From: Prunella strophiata
Taxonomy: Eukaryota; Chordata; Aves; Passeriformes; Prunellidae
Length of the DNA: 64,000 bases
Direction of reading: 5' to 3'
Assembly: GCA_036583965.1 (NCBI GenBank)
Contig: JAZBQD010000015.1
Span: forward strand, 71,340,330 to 71,404,329
Position 1 is the first letter of the stretch, and every line of letters begins with the position of its first letter. Position numbers and translations under genes: made by a program. The notes below the pieces were generated by a model. That model saw only the letters and a list, made by a program, of their open reading frames with translations, did not search any database and was not told the DNA's origin. Shown piece after piece: positions 32,801-43,603 of this stretch.

Positions 32801-34962
32801 AAGTTTAAATGCAGAGTTCATAAACTATTAAGTAGTATTTTCAAACATTAAGGTAGAGTTGTATGGTCATTCAGGTGTGGTGAGGCTGACAAAAAAAATT
32901 CCCAGTATGACAGTGACATGAAGAGGACATTGTGTCCTAGGCCTGCAGCCATGCTCTCTCAGATTTGGTTTGTTTGAAAGGATACTAAGAAAGCCATGGA
33001 TATGTTGGATTCCATGTTCTCTGAAAGAGCAGTGGATCTTAACTGGAATGTTCACCTACAAGTGATCCCTCAGAAGACAGCAGAGGCACATCCTTATATC
33101 TTAATTTTTTAAGACAGTGCACACATATCTGCTCCTCTTTGGAGTAGGATTTTTTACAGTTGTAAGCCATTTGTCTTTTCAAAAAATTTGGTCACAGCTT
33201 CTGGACCAGCTTTTATATGGTCAAAAACTTTGCTGAGAGACATTGAAGATAGGCTGTGGCTGCTGAATATCTGGACAGGGTCAGAAGAATACTTGTGGTT
33301 TGCAGGATGGTAGCTGAGTAATAGGGTGTCATTGCCTCACTATCATCTGAAGTGATGAGAGCATCTGAGCTGTGGTGAGAGATGCTGAAGAAACAGCAAT
33401 ACCTCCCATAATTCAGGGTAGCCTTGTTACAGGCACTGTTAAGTTATACAGATAATGATCCCTCCATTTCACACTGAAAAAATAGTACAGTTGATCAGAT
33501 GCATCTTAGGTTTTGGTTATTCTAGCAAATATTTATGTAGTGCTGCTCAGGAGAATCTCGTCAGTACCTATCATAATCTGCAAGGCAGAAAGCAAGCTGG
33601 GCATGTGACAACTGGCAGATAACATCTGCAGTTGTAGAAGAATTTTCCTCATTCTCTTGAGGGACTGAGTGCAGAATCAGCACTTGTGGGTGAGAGTGCT
33701 GGGTATTTCATAGCTGGGTATTTCATAGTGAAACACTGTGAGCCTGTGTGGCCAGTTTAACATAGTCAGAACAGGGCTCAGGAAAACAGGATGGGGACAA
33801 TAAGCAGAGTGATGGGCAGAGCAGATGAACCTTTTCAAATGCCAGCCAAGACAGAGCCCAGGACCACAGAAGAATCACCCAGAACAAGAATCTGTGGTTG
33901 TGCAGCCAGCTTGCCCTTCTGTGAGGTGCCACTTCTATCATTTCATATAAATGCTCCTTGTTTGCTAGATGCTTTTTAAAGTTCAAGTACAAATATGTAT
34001 CTTACTTGTCTACTTTCATAGGATCGTGATTTTTCATCCAGTCAGGAAAGTCAGCCCAGTGATCAGTAGATGTCCAGGGTTTTGTCCCCTTGAAGAAGTC
34101 TGGGCAGATGGTTCTGTGTGAGATATGGAATTCAGTCAATTTTCATTAAAACTGAGGATGTCTAAATGTCTCCTAATATCTTCTAGTCCAGAGTACATAT
34201 CTACATGATCACTGTCTGAATCATGTTACTCGTCCTATTCTGGTAATCAGCTAGCTAAAAGTATGTCTTTGTATGGAAAACAAAAAGACACAAATTATTT
34301 CCTTATTGTTTCCTTAGAAAGGAAACAATAAGGAGACAATTTGAAGAATAAAGGGATTAAACAAACCTCCTGATTCTATATAATCACATATATACCTCTT
34401 TGCTGTTACAAGCTAAAGCAAATGATCAAAAGGTTTGGTTCTGCAAAGCTTATACAACTTAAAATAGACACCACTGTTTCTCTTTGGACCACCCACGCTG
34501 CTTTATGAGCACAAACACAGGCACTTCAAGACTCCTTGTGCCTTTGTGCTCAGGTAGCCATTTTTCCTGGGTCAGTTTTTGTACTTTTGGTGGCTCCTAT
34601 GGGAATATTTTGTCTCTTTTCTTTTTTATTTGCTCAGACTGAAATGGTATGGTTGTCTTATGTTTATTGGAAACATCATATGCTATGCCTAGCTTTGGGC
34701 TTGGTGATCTATCAGTGCATTTAAGGAGAAGATAGGAAAGTTGCTTACATATATCCATGACCTGCCATCAAATCAACTATGTATCTAATGTCTGGGAACT
34801 GCCATCCAAATACATCATGAACCACAATCACAGCTTTGTCCGTGGAAAAAGATGGTCTACAAACATATGCCTTAAGGTGCTCAATTTGTACTTCATGGCC
34901 AAGGCACCCATAGTGAGACCTTTCTCCAGTATTATATAGAAAAGGATCAGCCATTAGAAAAC
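29704..34962 (-). CDS. CMBL: CMBL copy C: intact CMBL-like hydrolase with Ser in place of the catalytic Cys
   Basis: The five coding exons (34954-34749, 34113-34006, 32108-31966, 31579-31488, 29883-29704) add to 729 nt, or 242 residues plus stop, three fewer than human CMBL. All introns are GT/AG and no frame is broken. The fold landmarks are [13 protein letters not shown] (residues about 52-64), CPDFFKG, the nucleophile elbow V-G-F-S-W-G-G (Ser129, equivalent to human Cys132), FGEKD (Asp176) and GQVHGF (His209). Human CMBL uses Cys-Asp-His; here the codon is TCC instead of TGC. G-F-S-W-G fits GXSXG, so a serine esterase is plausible; reduced or lost activity is the alternative. Loops near the active site also differ: V-G-Q became K-G-T, and VHRKRED became AQLKPED. 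It is a cytosolic enzyme by family, with no signal peptide. It is the array member nearest MARCHF6. The upstream noncoding exon is not identified with confidence. Confidence 0.88.
31488..31579 (-). CDS. CMBL: CMBL copy C, coding exon 4
   Basis: Acceptor ATTACAG, donor CAG|GTAAGC, 92 nt. It reads [20 protein letters not shown] and then [11 protein letters not shown] with the triad Asp. The [13 protein letters not shown] core is shared with copy A but not copy B. Confidence 0.88.
31966..32108 (-). CDS. CMBL: CMBL copy C, coding exon 3 (Cys-to-Ser nucleophile exon)
   Basis: Acceptor ATCTTAG, donor TATG|GTAGTG, 143 nt. It reads [20 protein letters not shown] then VGFSWGG, and ends GVSLYG across the junction. 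The Ser codon TCC lies at 32038-32036. Confidence 0.9.
33698..33727. repeat. 15-bp tandem duplication
   Basis: Two adjacent identical copies of GCTGGGTATTTCATA in intron 2 of CMBL copy C. Confidence 0.9.
34006..34113 (-). CDS. CMBL: CMBL copy C, coding exon 2
   Basis: Acceptor TCACACAG, donor AA|GTAAGA, 108 nt. It reads [13 protein letters not shown], then [20 protein letters not shown]. The VGQE loop of human CMBL is replaced by KGTK. Confidence 0.88.
34301..34333. repeat. Perfect palindrome, 15-bp arms and 3-base loop
   Basis: CCTTATTGTTTCCTT at 34301-34315, loop AGA, then its exact reverse complement at 34319-34333. It lies in intron 1 of CMBL copy C. An RNA copy would fold into a tight hairpin. 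No known element is recognised. Confidence 0.95.
34749..34962 (-). CDS. CMBL: CMBL copy C, first coding exon
   Basis: It begins after a TTTTTTTTAG acceptor (exon from 34962); the start codon is at 34954-34952. It encodes [20 protein letters not shown] and [14 protein letters not shown], on to HGY, with donor AT|GTAAG. The N-terminus is three residues shorter than in copy A and has lost the CPCDIG motif. Confidence 0.85.
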
Positions 34963-35879
34963 CTAAAAAAAAGAAAGAAGAAAAATATAGCAAGAATGTA
35001 AATATAATTTGTTAACAAAAATCATTTAGAGCAAGAAGGCAAATATGGTCTTCCAAAAGTAGTTTAACAACTTCTGTAAATAACATTGACATCACTGTAT
35101 GAAAAGAGAAAGTAGAAAAAAAACAAAAGCAATGTTCCAGTGCAGAAAGCCTCTTCATCTATTATGTTATTAAGCTGAGAATAAAGAGAAATACCAAAAT
35201 CAAAGTTATCAAATTACAAACAACCTGCACATGTAGGTCTTGACACTCATGTCACGTTTGTTTTGCTGCCATGTGGCTCTGCCAGCACTGATGTGAAGCA
35301 CTATGGCTTCTGATGTCACTCTCTCCTGAGGCATGGGGCCATCATGCATGTCTTCATGGGGAATCCTGTGCTGGTTTTTCTGAACTATTTGCAAGGACCA
35401 CAGCACTCAACTGCTGCATTGAAGTGCAGCATTCAGTGCTTCTCTTGGTGCTGGTGCCTGGTAGCTCATCTGTGCTTTCTGTAGCAGCATCACCACTCTT
35501 CTGAGAGCAGGAGTACTGGGCACAGTTAGTGAAGAGAGGCAGTATGGATTTGTAAACTAGATTCCAATGCCATGTGCCCCTATGCCCTTGAGAGGCATTG
35601 CAAGAAAACAAGCTAATGTGCAAGCCTCATTGTGAATATTTGAGAGTATATGGTTTTGTCCCTTCTGCAAGAGTAGCAATTAGAGACAATGAGCCAGTAG
35701 ATGTGCTAGACAGATTAAAGTCAAAAGTTGTTCTGACTCTCTGTGTCAGGAGCTTGGAATGGACTCTGTGCAAAAAGTAGATTGTGATCCTGTAATTAAA
35801 AGTGGTGTTACAATGCATCTATACAGGGAATCCAATTAAGTCTGCAGGGGCAGTGATAATAGTAGCACTTCCTAGCCAT

Positions 35880-35903
35880 GTACTGACTTTGTACTGACTT
35901 TGA
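35880..35903. repeat. 12-bp tandem duplication
   Basis: TGTACTGACTTTG-type unit repeated twice in tandem. Confidence 0.75.
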
Positions 35904-36276
35904 AACTGTCCTTGGGCGTGCAGTACACAGGCACATACACTATGAGTGTCTCCACTTCATCATTTCTACATCAACCTATTATTTTAGTTTGGGTTGTAAC
36001 TTGTACTTCATAAAACTATGTAATCTTCATGGAAGAGCAGCAAATTCCCATAAAAACACATGCCTTCCTCAGCCCTCCATTAACTAGAGCAGCAGAGGGC
36101 CACATTTCACAGAGTAATGGGAAATTTTGCCTAGGCAATATGGATCACATTTGGAACCATGGTACTGACAGACTGAGGAACAGAGAGTTCATGCCACAGA
36201 GACTCACTGCTTGCTTATGCCTTGCACAGCACTTAGCAATTTGCACGATTCACTCTGGCTCAATAAAAGGATCTAT

Positions 36277-36358
36277 ATTTTATATGCATTTAGACTGCTT
36301 TATACCCAAGATAACCCAAATTTTATATGCATTTAAACTGCTTTATACCCAAGATAAT
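36277..36358. repeat. 43-bp tandem duplication
   Basis: A unit beginning ATTTTATATGCATTT at 36277 recurs at 36320. About 38 of the 43 positions are covered in the second copy, with essentially one difference (TAGACTG against TAAACTG) before it diverges. Confidence 0.92.
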
Positions 36359-38454
36359 CAACCTCCCCAACACATAGTGCAGAGACACTGTTCTTCCCCA
36401 TCCTCTCCCAAGCCCAGGGCTGCTCTCACTAGATCTGGCAGGGCCAGGACTGAGTTTGAGCAAATATGCTTGATTACAGCCATAACCTTGGCTGATAGTG
36501 GTGTAGACATACAGGAACTGGGCAGACATGGCTTTACTGCTCTAATCAAGCTCATTCAGATAAATCCATGAGATGGATGATCTCTCAGCATCAGTAATTC
36601 CCTGTGCTGATAACTGAGAATTGATTACATGTGTAATTTTCATCCCACCTTTCTCAACATCTGTCAGGCTTGGTTCTAGGAAACATGAAGTAACCTGATC
36701 TTCAAGATTAAGACCTCCAGTTGTTTTGACATTATATGAAAGTGGAAGGTGTGACACACATGGGAGATTATCCCCTAGTTTAAGCCCCTCCATAATGCTT
36801 GAAATGCCTGAAAATGCTTGAGAGAGGTCTGTTCATGCAAAAGTGCTTCTTGCCTCGTCTTTTTTATAACCTAAGATGAATGAGCTTGTTGAAAGTACAG
36901 GAGGCTGCCTGGAGAAACCACAGGCACTCCCAAAGATAGCTAGCACTGCTGCCTTCTGAGATGGCAGCCACAGTCTTATTCCACTGCAGGTATTTTGTTC
37001 AGAAGGGCACAACCTGTGGCGTCCTCTCCAAGGAAGTGTTGTTTAGGAGGCACTAAGCTCTGCAATAGTTGTGAACCAGCCTACTCCCTATCCATTGGTG
37101 GCTTCCCAGAAACCATTTCTTTGGCCTGTGCTGACTGAGGCCAGGCCAGCTGGCTCCTTTCCAGGCACCAGAGAACGTTAGTAAATAGTCAGCCACACCT
37201 GAACTGCTTAGAAGTTTGATGGATCCTGTTCAGTCAGAAGATTTATTTACTCCTGCCTGCTTTGTCCCACGCAATGTGGTGTGGCAAAGCAACACGCCAG
37301 GATATTTCCTACTTTTCCAGTCTCACCTCATTCCCTCTTCCCACCAATTTCATCCATTACACTTTTCCTTTTCCTGCTTTCCCCATGGCACAGTTCCAAG
37401 CAGGCAGCATCTTGCCTTTATGTCCTGCTCCACATCACTGCAGCACAGAGGAGATGCAGGGCCTGCTGGGAATGGGGGGAAAAGTTTCTGCTGCTAATGG
37501 GGAAAACCACAGATATTGATGACTCTTGTGACATCCTACTGCTCCTTAAGAGAAAGGCTTCCTAGAGCTTATCTTTCTCTCCCAGTGGTCCTGCTCTTCT
37601 TTGGGTATCTTGATATCATTCTGCTTTCATGCAAGTAATATAAAAACTGAGGAGAGTTATTTACAAAACACAAAGGTGGGGTCCACAAAAGACTGTTAGG
37701 ACAGACCCAAACTTCTGCATTTCTAGGAGCAACAAATCACATAGTTATGTTCTGCTGAGTCTTAGTTTTCATCAGGAAAAAACAAATCTCTACTTGAAAA
37801 GTGCGGTTAAAAATATTTTTAAAACCAATCAGGCTAAACAGAGGCAGAGATCCTGCTAAGGACAATCTCCACTTCTAAGAAAGTGAGCATGAGCACGTGA
37901 TCTCAAAGTGCTGTGCTGTTTGGCAGGACCTTGGACTGCTGATGCCAAGATGTGACATCTCTGCCCTTTTCCCGGGTCGAGCGATAACATTTTAAGCTAT
38001 AGCAGCATTTCATTTCAATGCTAAGAGCTCAGTGAACCAAATAAGGAAAAGAATGGAAATTCATTACCATAAGGGTGAAAAAAAATTATTATTGTCCTTT
38101 AGTGTGAAGTTGCTACTTGATGAACATAAATTATCAGTGTCCTCACAACTACTGCTGTACCACAGTTTGCAGCAAAGACTCAAAATTAAATTTAGGCTTT
38201 CCCAAAGTTGACTAACCTTTATCTTCATCTTATCTGCCCCTTGATACTTTGTGCATTTTTTTTACTGAAACCAAAATAATAGTCTCTCTTTAAAGGAGTA
38301 GGTTTTCGCTGATTGTTTCATGCCTTTTCAAAGAGCTATATCTACTTGCTTAGCAATTTCAGATTTTCCCTTTCAGCACAGGTAAAAGTAGTTATCCTTT
38401 TCTGCTGTCAACTCAGTCTGCATGGACCAGTTTTCCCTCACATACCTGGAGTGC

Positions 38455-38530
38455 AGGATCCTGTTTCAGCCCAGCTCGCTTCTTCTGCTCAGTGAGACAC
38501 CAGCTAGATTTCTCTAAACAGAAAAAGAAG
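38455..38530 (-). promoter_or_regulatory. CMBL: Possible noncoding exon of CMBL copy C (weak)
   Basis: On the minus strand a consensus-like donor, CTCCAG|GTATGTGAG, ends a mildly GC-richer segment. It is on the right strand and side to supply the 5' UTR of copy C, about 3.5 kb upstream of its first coding exon. No CpG island or core promoter motif supports it. Confidence 0.15.
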
Positions 38531-39285
38531 AAAACCAGTTCTTGCTGACAGTTCCACTCCTGGTGCTGCCCATACAGTTTTCAGGTGCTCTTCAACTCTT
38601 CTGCAGATTTTGGGATTGGGAAGTGAGGAGGAGAGGCTTCACTCAAGAGTCATCCCTGAACGGAAGGGGTGGGGACAGATCACGCAGAGAGGCAGTCTGC
38701 AGCGGGCTCCACATCAGTTGCCTTTACTCCACCTTTCATTTATTTGTTACCTCAGGAGTTTAGAAAGAAAGATGCACCCAAATGCTGCAATACACTTTGA
38801 TATGTGTGATGCAGACATTTAAGACACCTACAGAGGTTTTACACTTCAGTATTTATAACAGAGACATTTAGCATCAGTGGTGTGTTTGCTGATGCATTTT
38901 CTTGAAGAATATTCATATACTTCCTTGACTATAATAAATGTTATTAATGAAATTAGAGGTGAATTAAGAATGAATCTGTCCTGGCAAACTTGCAGTTTAA
39001 AAAAGTTACTAAGTCTCCCTAGCATACACATTAAACATAGTACAACCACACCCATAAGTATTCTCAACAAGTCGAAAAGTGTTCCAGGTTATTTGTGATT
39101 AGACTTGCATTTGACAAGCACGAAAGACTTGAGTCTGTGATGGCTCGTTGAAATTTTCCATTCCTATTTCCACAATGGCACTATTTGCAAGGAACTATTA
39201 ACTTAGCCCTCAGTCTGACATACACTCATTTCTCTGTGTTCTCTGTGTGCACACATGGTCTGGGTGTGTGTGCATGTTGGAGGGT

Positions 39286-39302
39286 GGGGGGGGAGGGGGG
39301 GA
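39286..39302 (+). repeat. G-rich tract
   Basis: Runs of GGGG separated by single A or T bases, preceded by a TG-rich stretch (39262-39280). The run structure could form a G-quadruplex on the plus strand. Confidence 0.7.
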
Positions 39303-42300
39303 GAAGGTTATGCAAATGAGGAGAAACAATTTCTAAATTGAAAATAGAAAATTGAAATAGAAAATTATCATGTAATTTCATGACAAAGGTCAGTAAAGAA
39401 ATTTTTATTCTTGGTGTATATGATCAACAAGTTCCCCAGTCACCCAGCAGATGCTCAGGAGTACTCTGTGGGGTAGGGACCATAATCTGAGGACTATGTT
39501 AAATAGGTGATATTTAACTCAGTTCACCAAACTTCAGACATTTACAATGATGATGTCTTCATGTCAGCAAGGTCTCTACACTCCCACAGTGTCATCAATA
39601 TTTAGAGTATGACTCACACTCCATGGGTGCCTTTTTTTGAATGAAAATAGGTAGTCCCCTAGATGACCCAACTAGTGTAATAAGATTGCTGTGCTGAGTG
39701 CATAATAACCCAGGCAGAAGGAGTCCTACCTCTCTGTGCTGTGGGAGCTGCACACAACTCAAAATTAAGGTTTGTCATGACAAGAAAGAGGGTGTTTGTC
39801 CTGTTACACCTGTCAGTAGATTTGCACATCAGGATTGTACAAGAAACCATTAAAAAGATTGCTCGTGTTGCAAGGGAGGGAGTGGGGGACACTTGACTGA
39901 AAAGATCCGGTCTGTACTTTGATATTAATGGCACCTTGCTTGACCTTGTGTAAGCCCTCCCAGGTGGGTGTCTTGTGCTTAGATCCACAAGACTGAAGTA
40001 TTGTCTTCCTACCTTGCCCCATGGAACATGGATTCATCCAAGCTGCAGTGCCCTGGAACAGACTGGGCCAGCAGAAGCGTGTTCCTGATCCCACATGCAT
40101 CTCATGACTGTAAACCCTGTCCTGGTGCCCAGCCTTGGGGGTGGTTAGGGTAGAGGAGAGCAAAGGACTCACTGTGCTCTAATGCAAGCCTTTGCCTGCA
40201 CATGGTGCTTATGTTTGACCTGCAAACCCTCTATCATTCACATCTCCCATACTTGATGAGACTGTCTTTTCCCCTGTAAGATACAATCACCTATGTAATG
40301 GACCCAGGATTATGCAGATCATTGCATCCATGAACTTCCTACAGTCTCAAGGAACTTATGTATTTAATTTTTTATACCTGCTGTGAACATTTCTATTTTT
40401 GGGGTTAAAAAAAAAAAGTAAGAAGACAGGTAAGATTTGGAATGAGCACAACAGATTTACTTGTTCAAACACACAGTGGTGGAATTTCTCATTCACCACA
40501 GACACACAGCTGGTTTTTGGCTGGTTTGACTTCTTTTGCTCCTTAAGGCTTGCACAAATACTTCTCCAACTGCTCCTCCTGGTTTTATAGAAATGGGCAT
40601 AGAATAAAGCCCGAAAGTTAATCATCACAGCTGTTGCCTGCAATTTTAGTTGTATGTCAATAAAAGAAACAAGATCCTAGGACATGCAAGCCTAATGCCC
40701 TGAGGCAAAATAGAAAGGTATTATCTCCCAGATGACTACTGACATCTAAAAACCCAGAAAAGCAGGTACTCTGGTGGCATCTAGTGCAGAAGTGAAACAC
40801 ACAGATGGGGAAACCATTGAGCAGGCTTAAACATGCCCAATCTACAGTCACCCTGTACAGTATTTGGAGTGCTGCTGGTAACAACAGACTCGCCAGAAAG
40901 TTGAAATCATTACAGATGTTGTATTTATGTTGTGAAAAAACCTGTTCAAAACATCTCTGTTTAGTGACAGGATTGCAGCCTAGAAGCTGCAGATGAGGCA
41001 AGAGGAAGAGCAGGGCTCCCCTCTCCTCTTACACAGTGCCAACCAGCAGCAGCAGCCTTGTTAAGGTGCTACCACTGCCCAGGTATCTTGTGAGGAACCA
41101 GGTGGGGAGGCTCCTGGGAAGGACCACAGCAGAGGCACAGTGGGATGGAGTCAAAATGCAGTTCTGGGGAGCCAGCTGTATTGCCTCTGGGGACTCTGTA
41201 CCCATCTGCCTTCATAGCAAAAGAAATCCTTTGGATTTGGGTTTCTTCAAGAGGGGAGCATAGATATTCCTTCTAATAAAGCTTCACTGAAAGAACAGCC
41301 TTACTAGTGAGCTTGTAATTGGGAGCTTCATTTGATGCTTTTTTTTTTTTCCTGTGTGTTAACCCGAATTCCTTTCCCTCCATCCAGTAAAATGGTTTAT
41401 ATGTAAAGTTATCTACTGAGTCATCACGTGGGAAGAAAGAAATATTTTTTACTAAATCTGATTTAATACTCCAGGTTTCTGTCTTGGGTGTCCAGTCAGT
41501 GTTTGAATAAAGCCCCTTGAAATCAGGTCAGCTCTTTTTATTGCAAATCAAGGCTTGTCATGAGGTTTACATGTACAGATACTTTCTTTATCATCAATGA
41601 GAACTAGCCTTACACTTACCATTTTGTTCTTTACCATTTACCTAGCATGATACTCTGGAGTTGCTGGCTGCCTTTGCCTGGAGCACGACAAAAATTCTCC
41701 AAGAAATCCTCTGATTTGGTTAGCAGTGAGCTATATCCCCACTCTTTCCCATGCTTTCCCATGTGGCTAAGAAGAAAGGCTCCGAAGTCTGTCCTCTGTG
41801 GGAGTGAGTGACCTTATCTGCTCCATCTGGTTGGCAGGCATGGCCGTGTTCCCTGCACTGATCAGAGCACCCGCTGCTCCTCACAGGGCTCCAGGACCGG
41901 GGTGATTGCTGCTTCCTCGCCATAAATCTTCGCATCTCTCACCATGCTTCCACTCCCTTGTGATTTTATTTGCTGCTAAAAAATAATAGCCTCAATCTGT
42001 CATCATCTCTCCTTTTGGCCATCTCCCCATTGCATCCACCCCTTCTTCCTCCTGTTCCACTCTGTTCCATTTATGTAAGTTATTTGAAGCCACTTGGTTT
42101 CAATTGGTTTCTGGTTATCCCTTTCAATGTTCCAGGGTTTTTCTGGGGTAGGCTAGGGTCAGCTCTCAAAGCGTACAAGTACTTATCTATCTAAAATCAA
42201 TATTATGACTTTCACCACAGGATGATCTGAAAATTATAGTTTTCCATAGGTATGCTGCTAGTTTGTGATGTAGCATTGGTTGATCCAACAGATTCTGAGT

Positions 42301-43554
42301 TTCTTATGCCTGTCTTGGATTAATTTTTACTTACAAATACATTGTGAATGTTTATTCTCAAATTTTCTCTTTTTCATGAAAGAGTTTGTGAGATTTCAGA
42401 GGATGTGCTTTGTGAACTTCATAGAAATTGGGTGGAGTACTTTAATTATGCCAAGCAATAACAGGAAATCTATTCTAATGCTGTGGGTGACATGCAAAGA
42501 GGGGTATTAAAATCACTTATCACTGTCCAGGTGTTTCTAGGTTATTCAGTTGCTCTTCACTTTATAAAGGAGCACTCACTTTCAATGGAATTTCAGTACA
42601 AGGCAAATTATTCCAAATAATAATGACTATTAATAACAGTATACAGGGGAAAATACTACATTCTGGAACAATGGCTCAAAACCAGCTACCCCAGATCAAA
42701 AGTGGTATCTGTTTTTCACTGAACACTATAAATGCAGACATGAGCAAGACAATAAAATTAAGAGTACATGGACAATTACATGGACTAAGGACTGATTTCC
42801 TTCTCTAAAAAACTAAACCTCTATTTTGTTTATGATTTAAGAATATGTCTGTTGTATTTTTCTTACCAAATATTTTGTCTTCTCCTGTAAAATAACAAAA
42901 ATGTGAAATCCAGTAATTACTAAAAAAACACTTTTTTCTTTTTTTTTTTCCAGTTATCCACCACTCAGAGTATTATTTTCAATGATTAATTAATTCAATG
43001 TGTTTATTCATTGAAACAGAATTTTATATTCAGAATTTTTCCCACAAAAGACATTTATTTGATCAGTTTTATTCTAGGGCATAGGTCCTTTTATATTTAT
43101 TTTTTTTTTCTTTTATTTGGTATGTGTTGTCTCACACGAAACTCATCCAATGTTCATTTTATATTTCAGGAACTTTCTGAGATTAATCAGCTGGAAGGGA
43201 GTGATTTTGTTTCCTTGTAATTGAGGTCATATTTGCATGGAAGTGTAAATACTGTTTCAGTCTTCAGTTCAAATAAGCTGTCCTGGACAAAAAGCTGCAC
43301 CTTGTGCCTACAGAATTGATCTTAATTTTCAGAAGAGGCAACTCTCATGTGTAGAAATCTGGCTTCTCCTCTGTAAACTCCCAGTGTGCATCTTGAACAG
43401 CTTCATTTGGCTGAGATTTTCCAAGACATCCTTTCTAAAGCCAAGAGGACCCCAAAATTTCTACCTCCATATGATCCCCTACAGGTTATACATCTTTCAG
43501 ATTAACCTTTAGGATTTTTTTTTTCCTAACTGGAGAAAGGGAAACAATCAGGAA

Positions 43555-43603
43555 CACTGATTGTTCAACAATCAGTGATAGCTACTATCACTGAATATTG
43601 AAC
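43555..43603. repeat. Overlapping inverted repeats
   Basis: CACTGATTGTT and its exact reverse complement (43555-43577) have a one-base centre. The right arm also takes part in a second stem, GTTCAA..CAGTGATA (from 43563) with TATCACTG..TTGAAC (to 43603), around a 5-base loop. The two stems share bases and exclude each other. Confidence 0.88.

Noticed and set aside
36029..36571. 180-codon plus-strand frame between CMBL copy C and MARCHF6
   Set aside because: It crosses a 43-base tandem duplication, shows no family similarity I can recognise and has no splice-linked partner.
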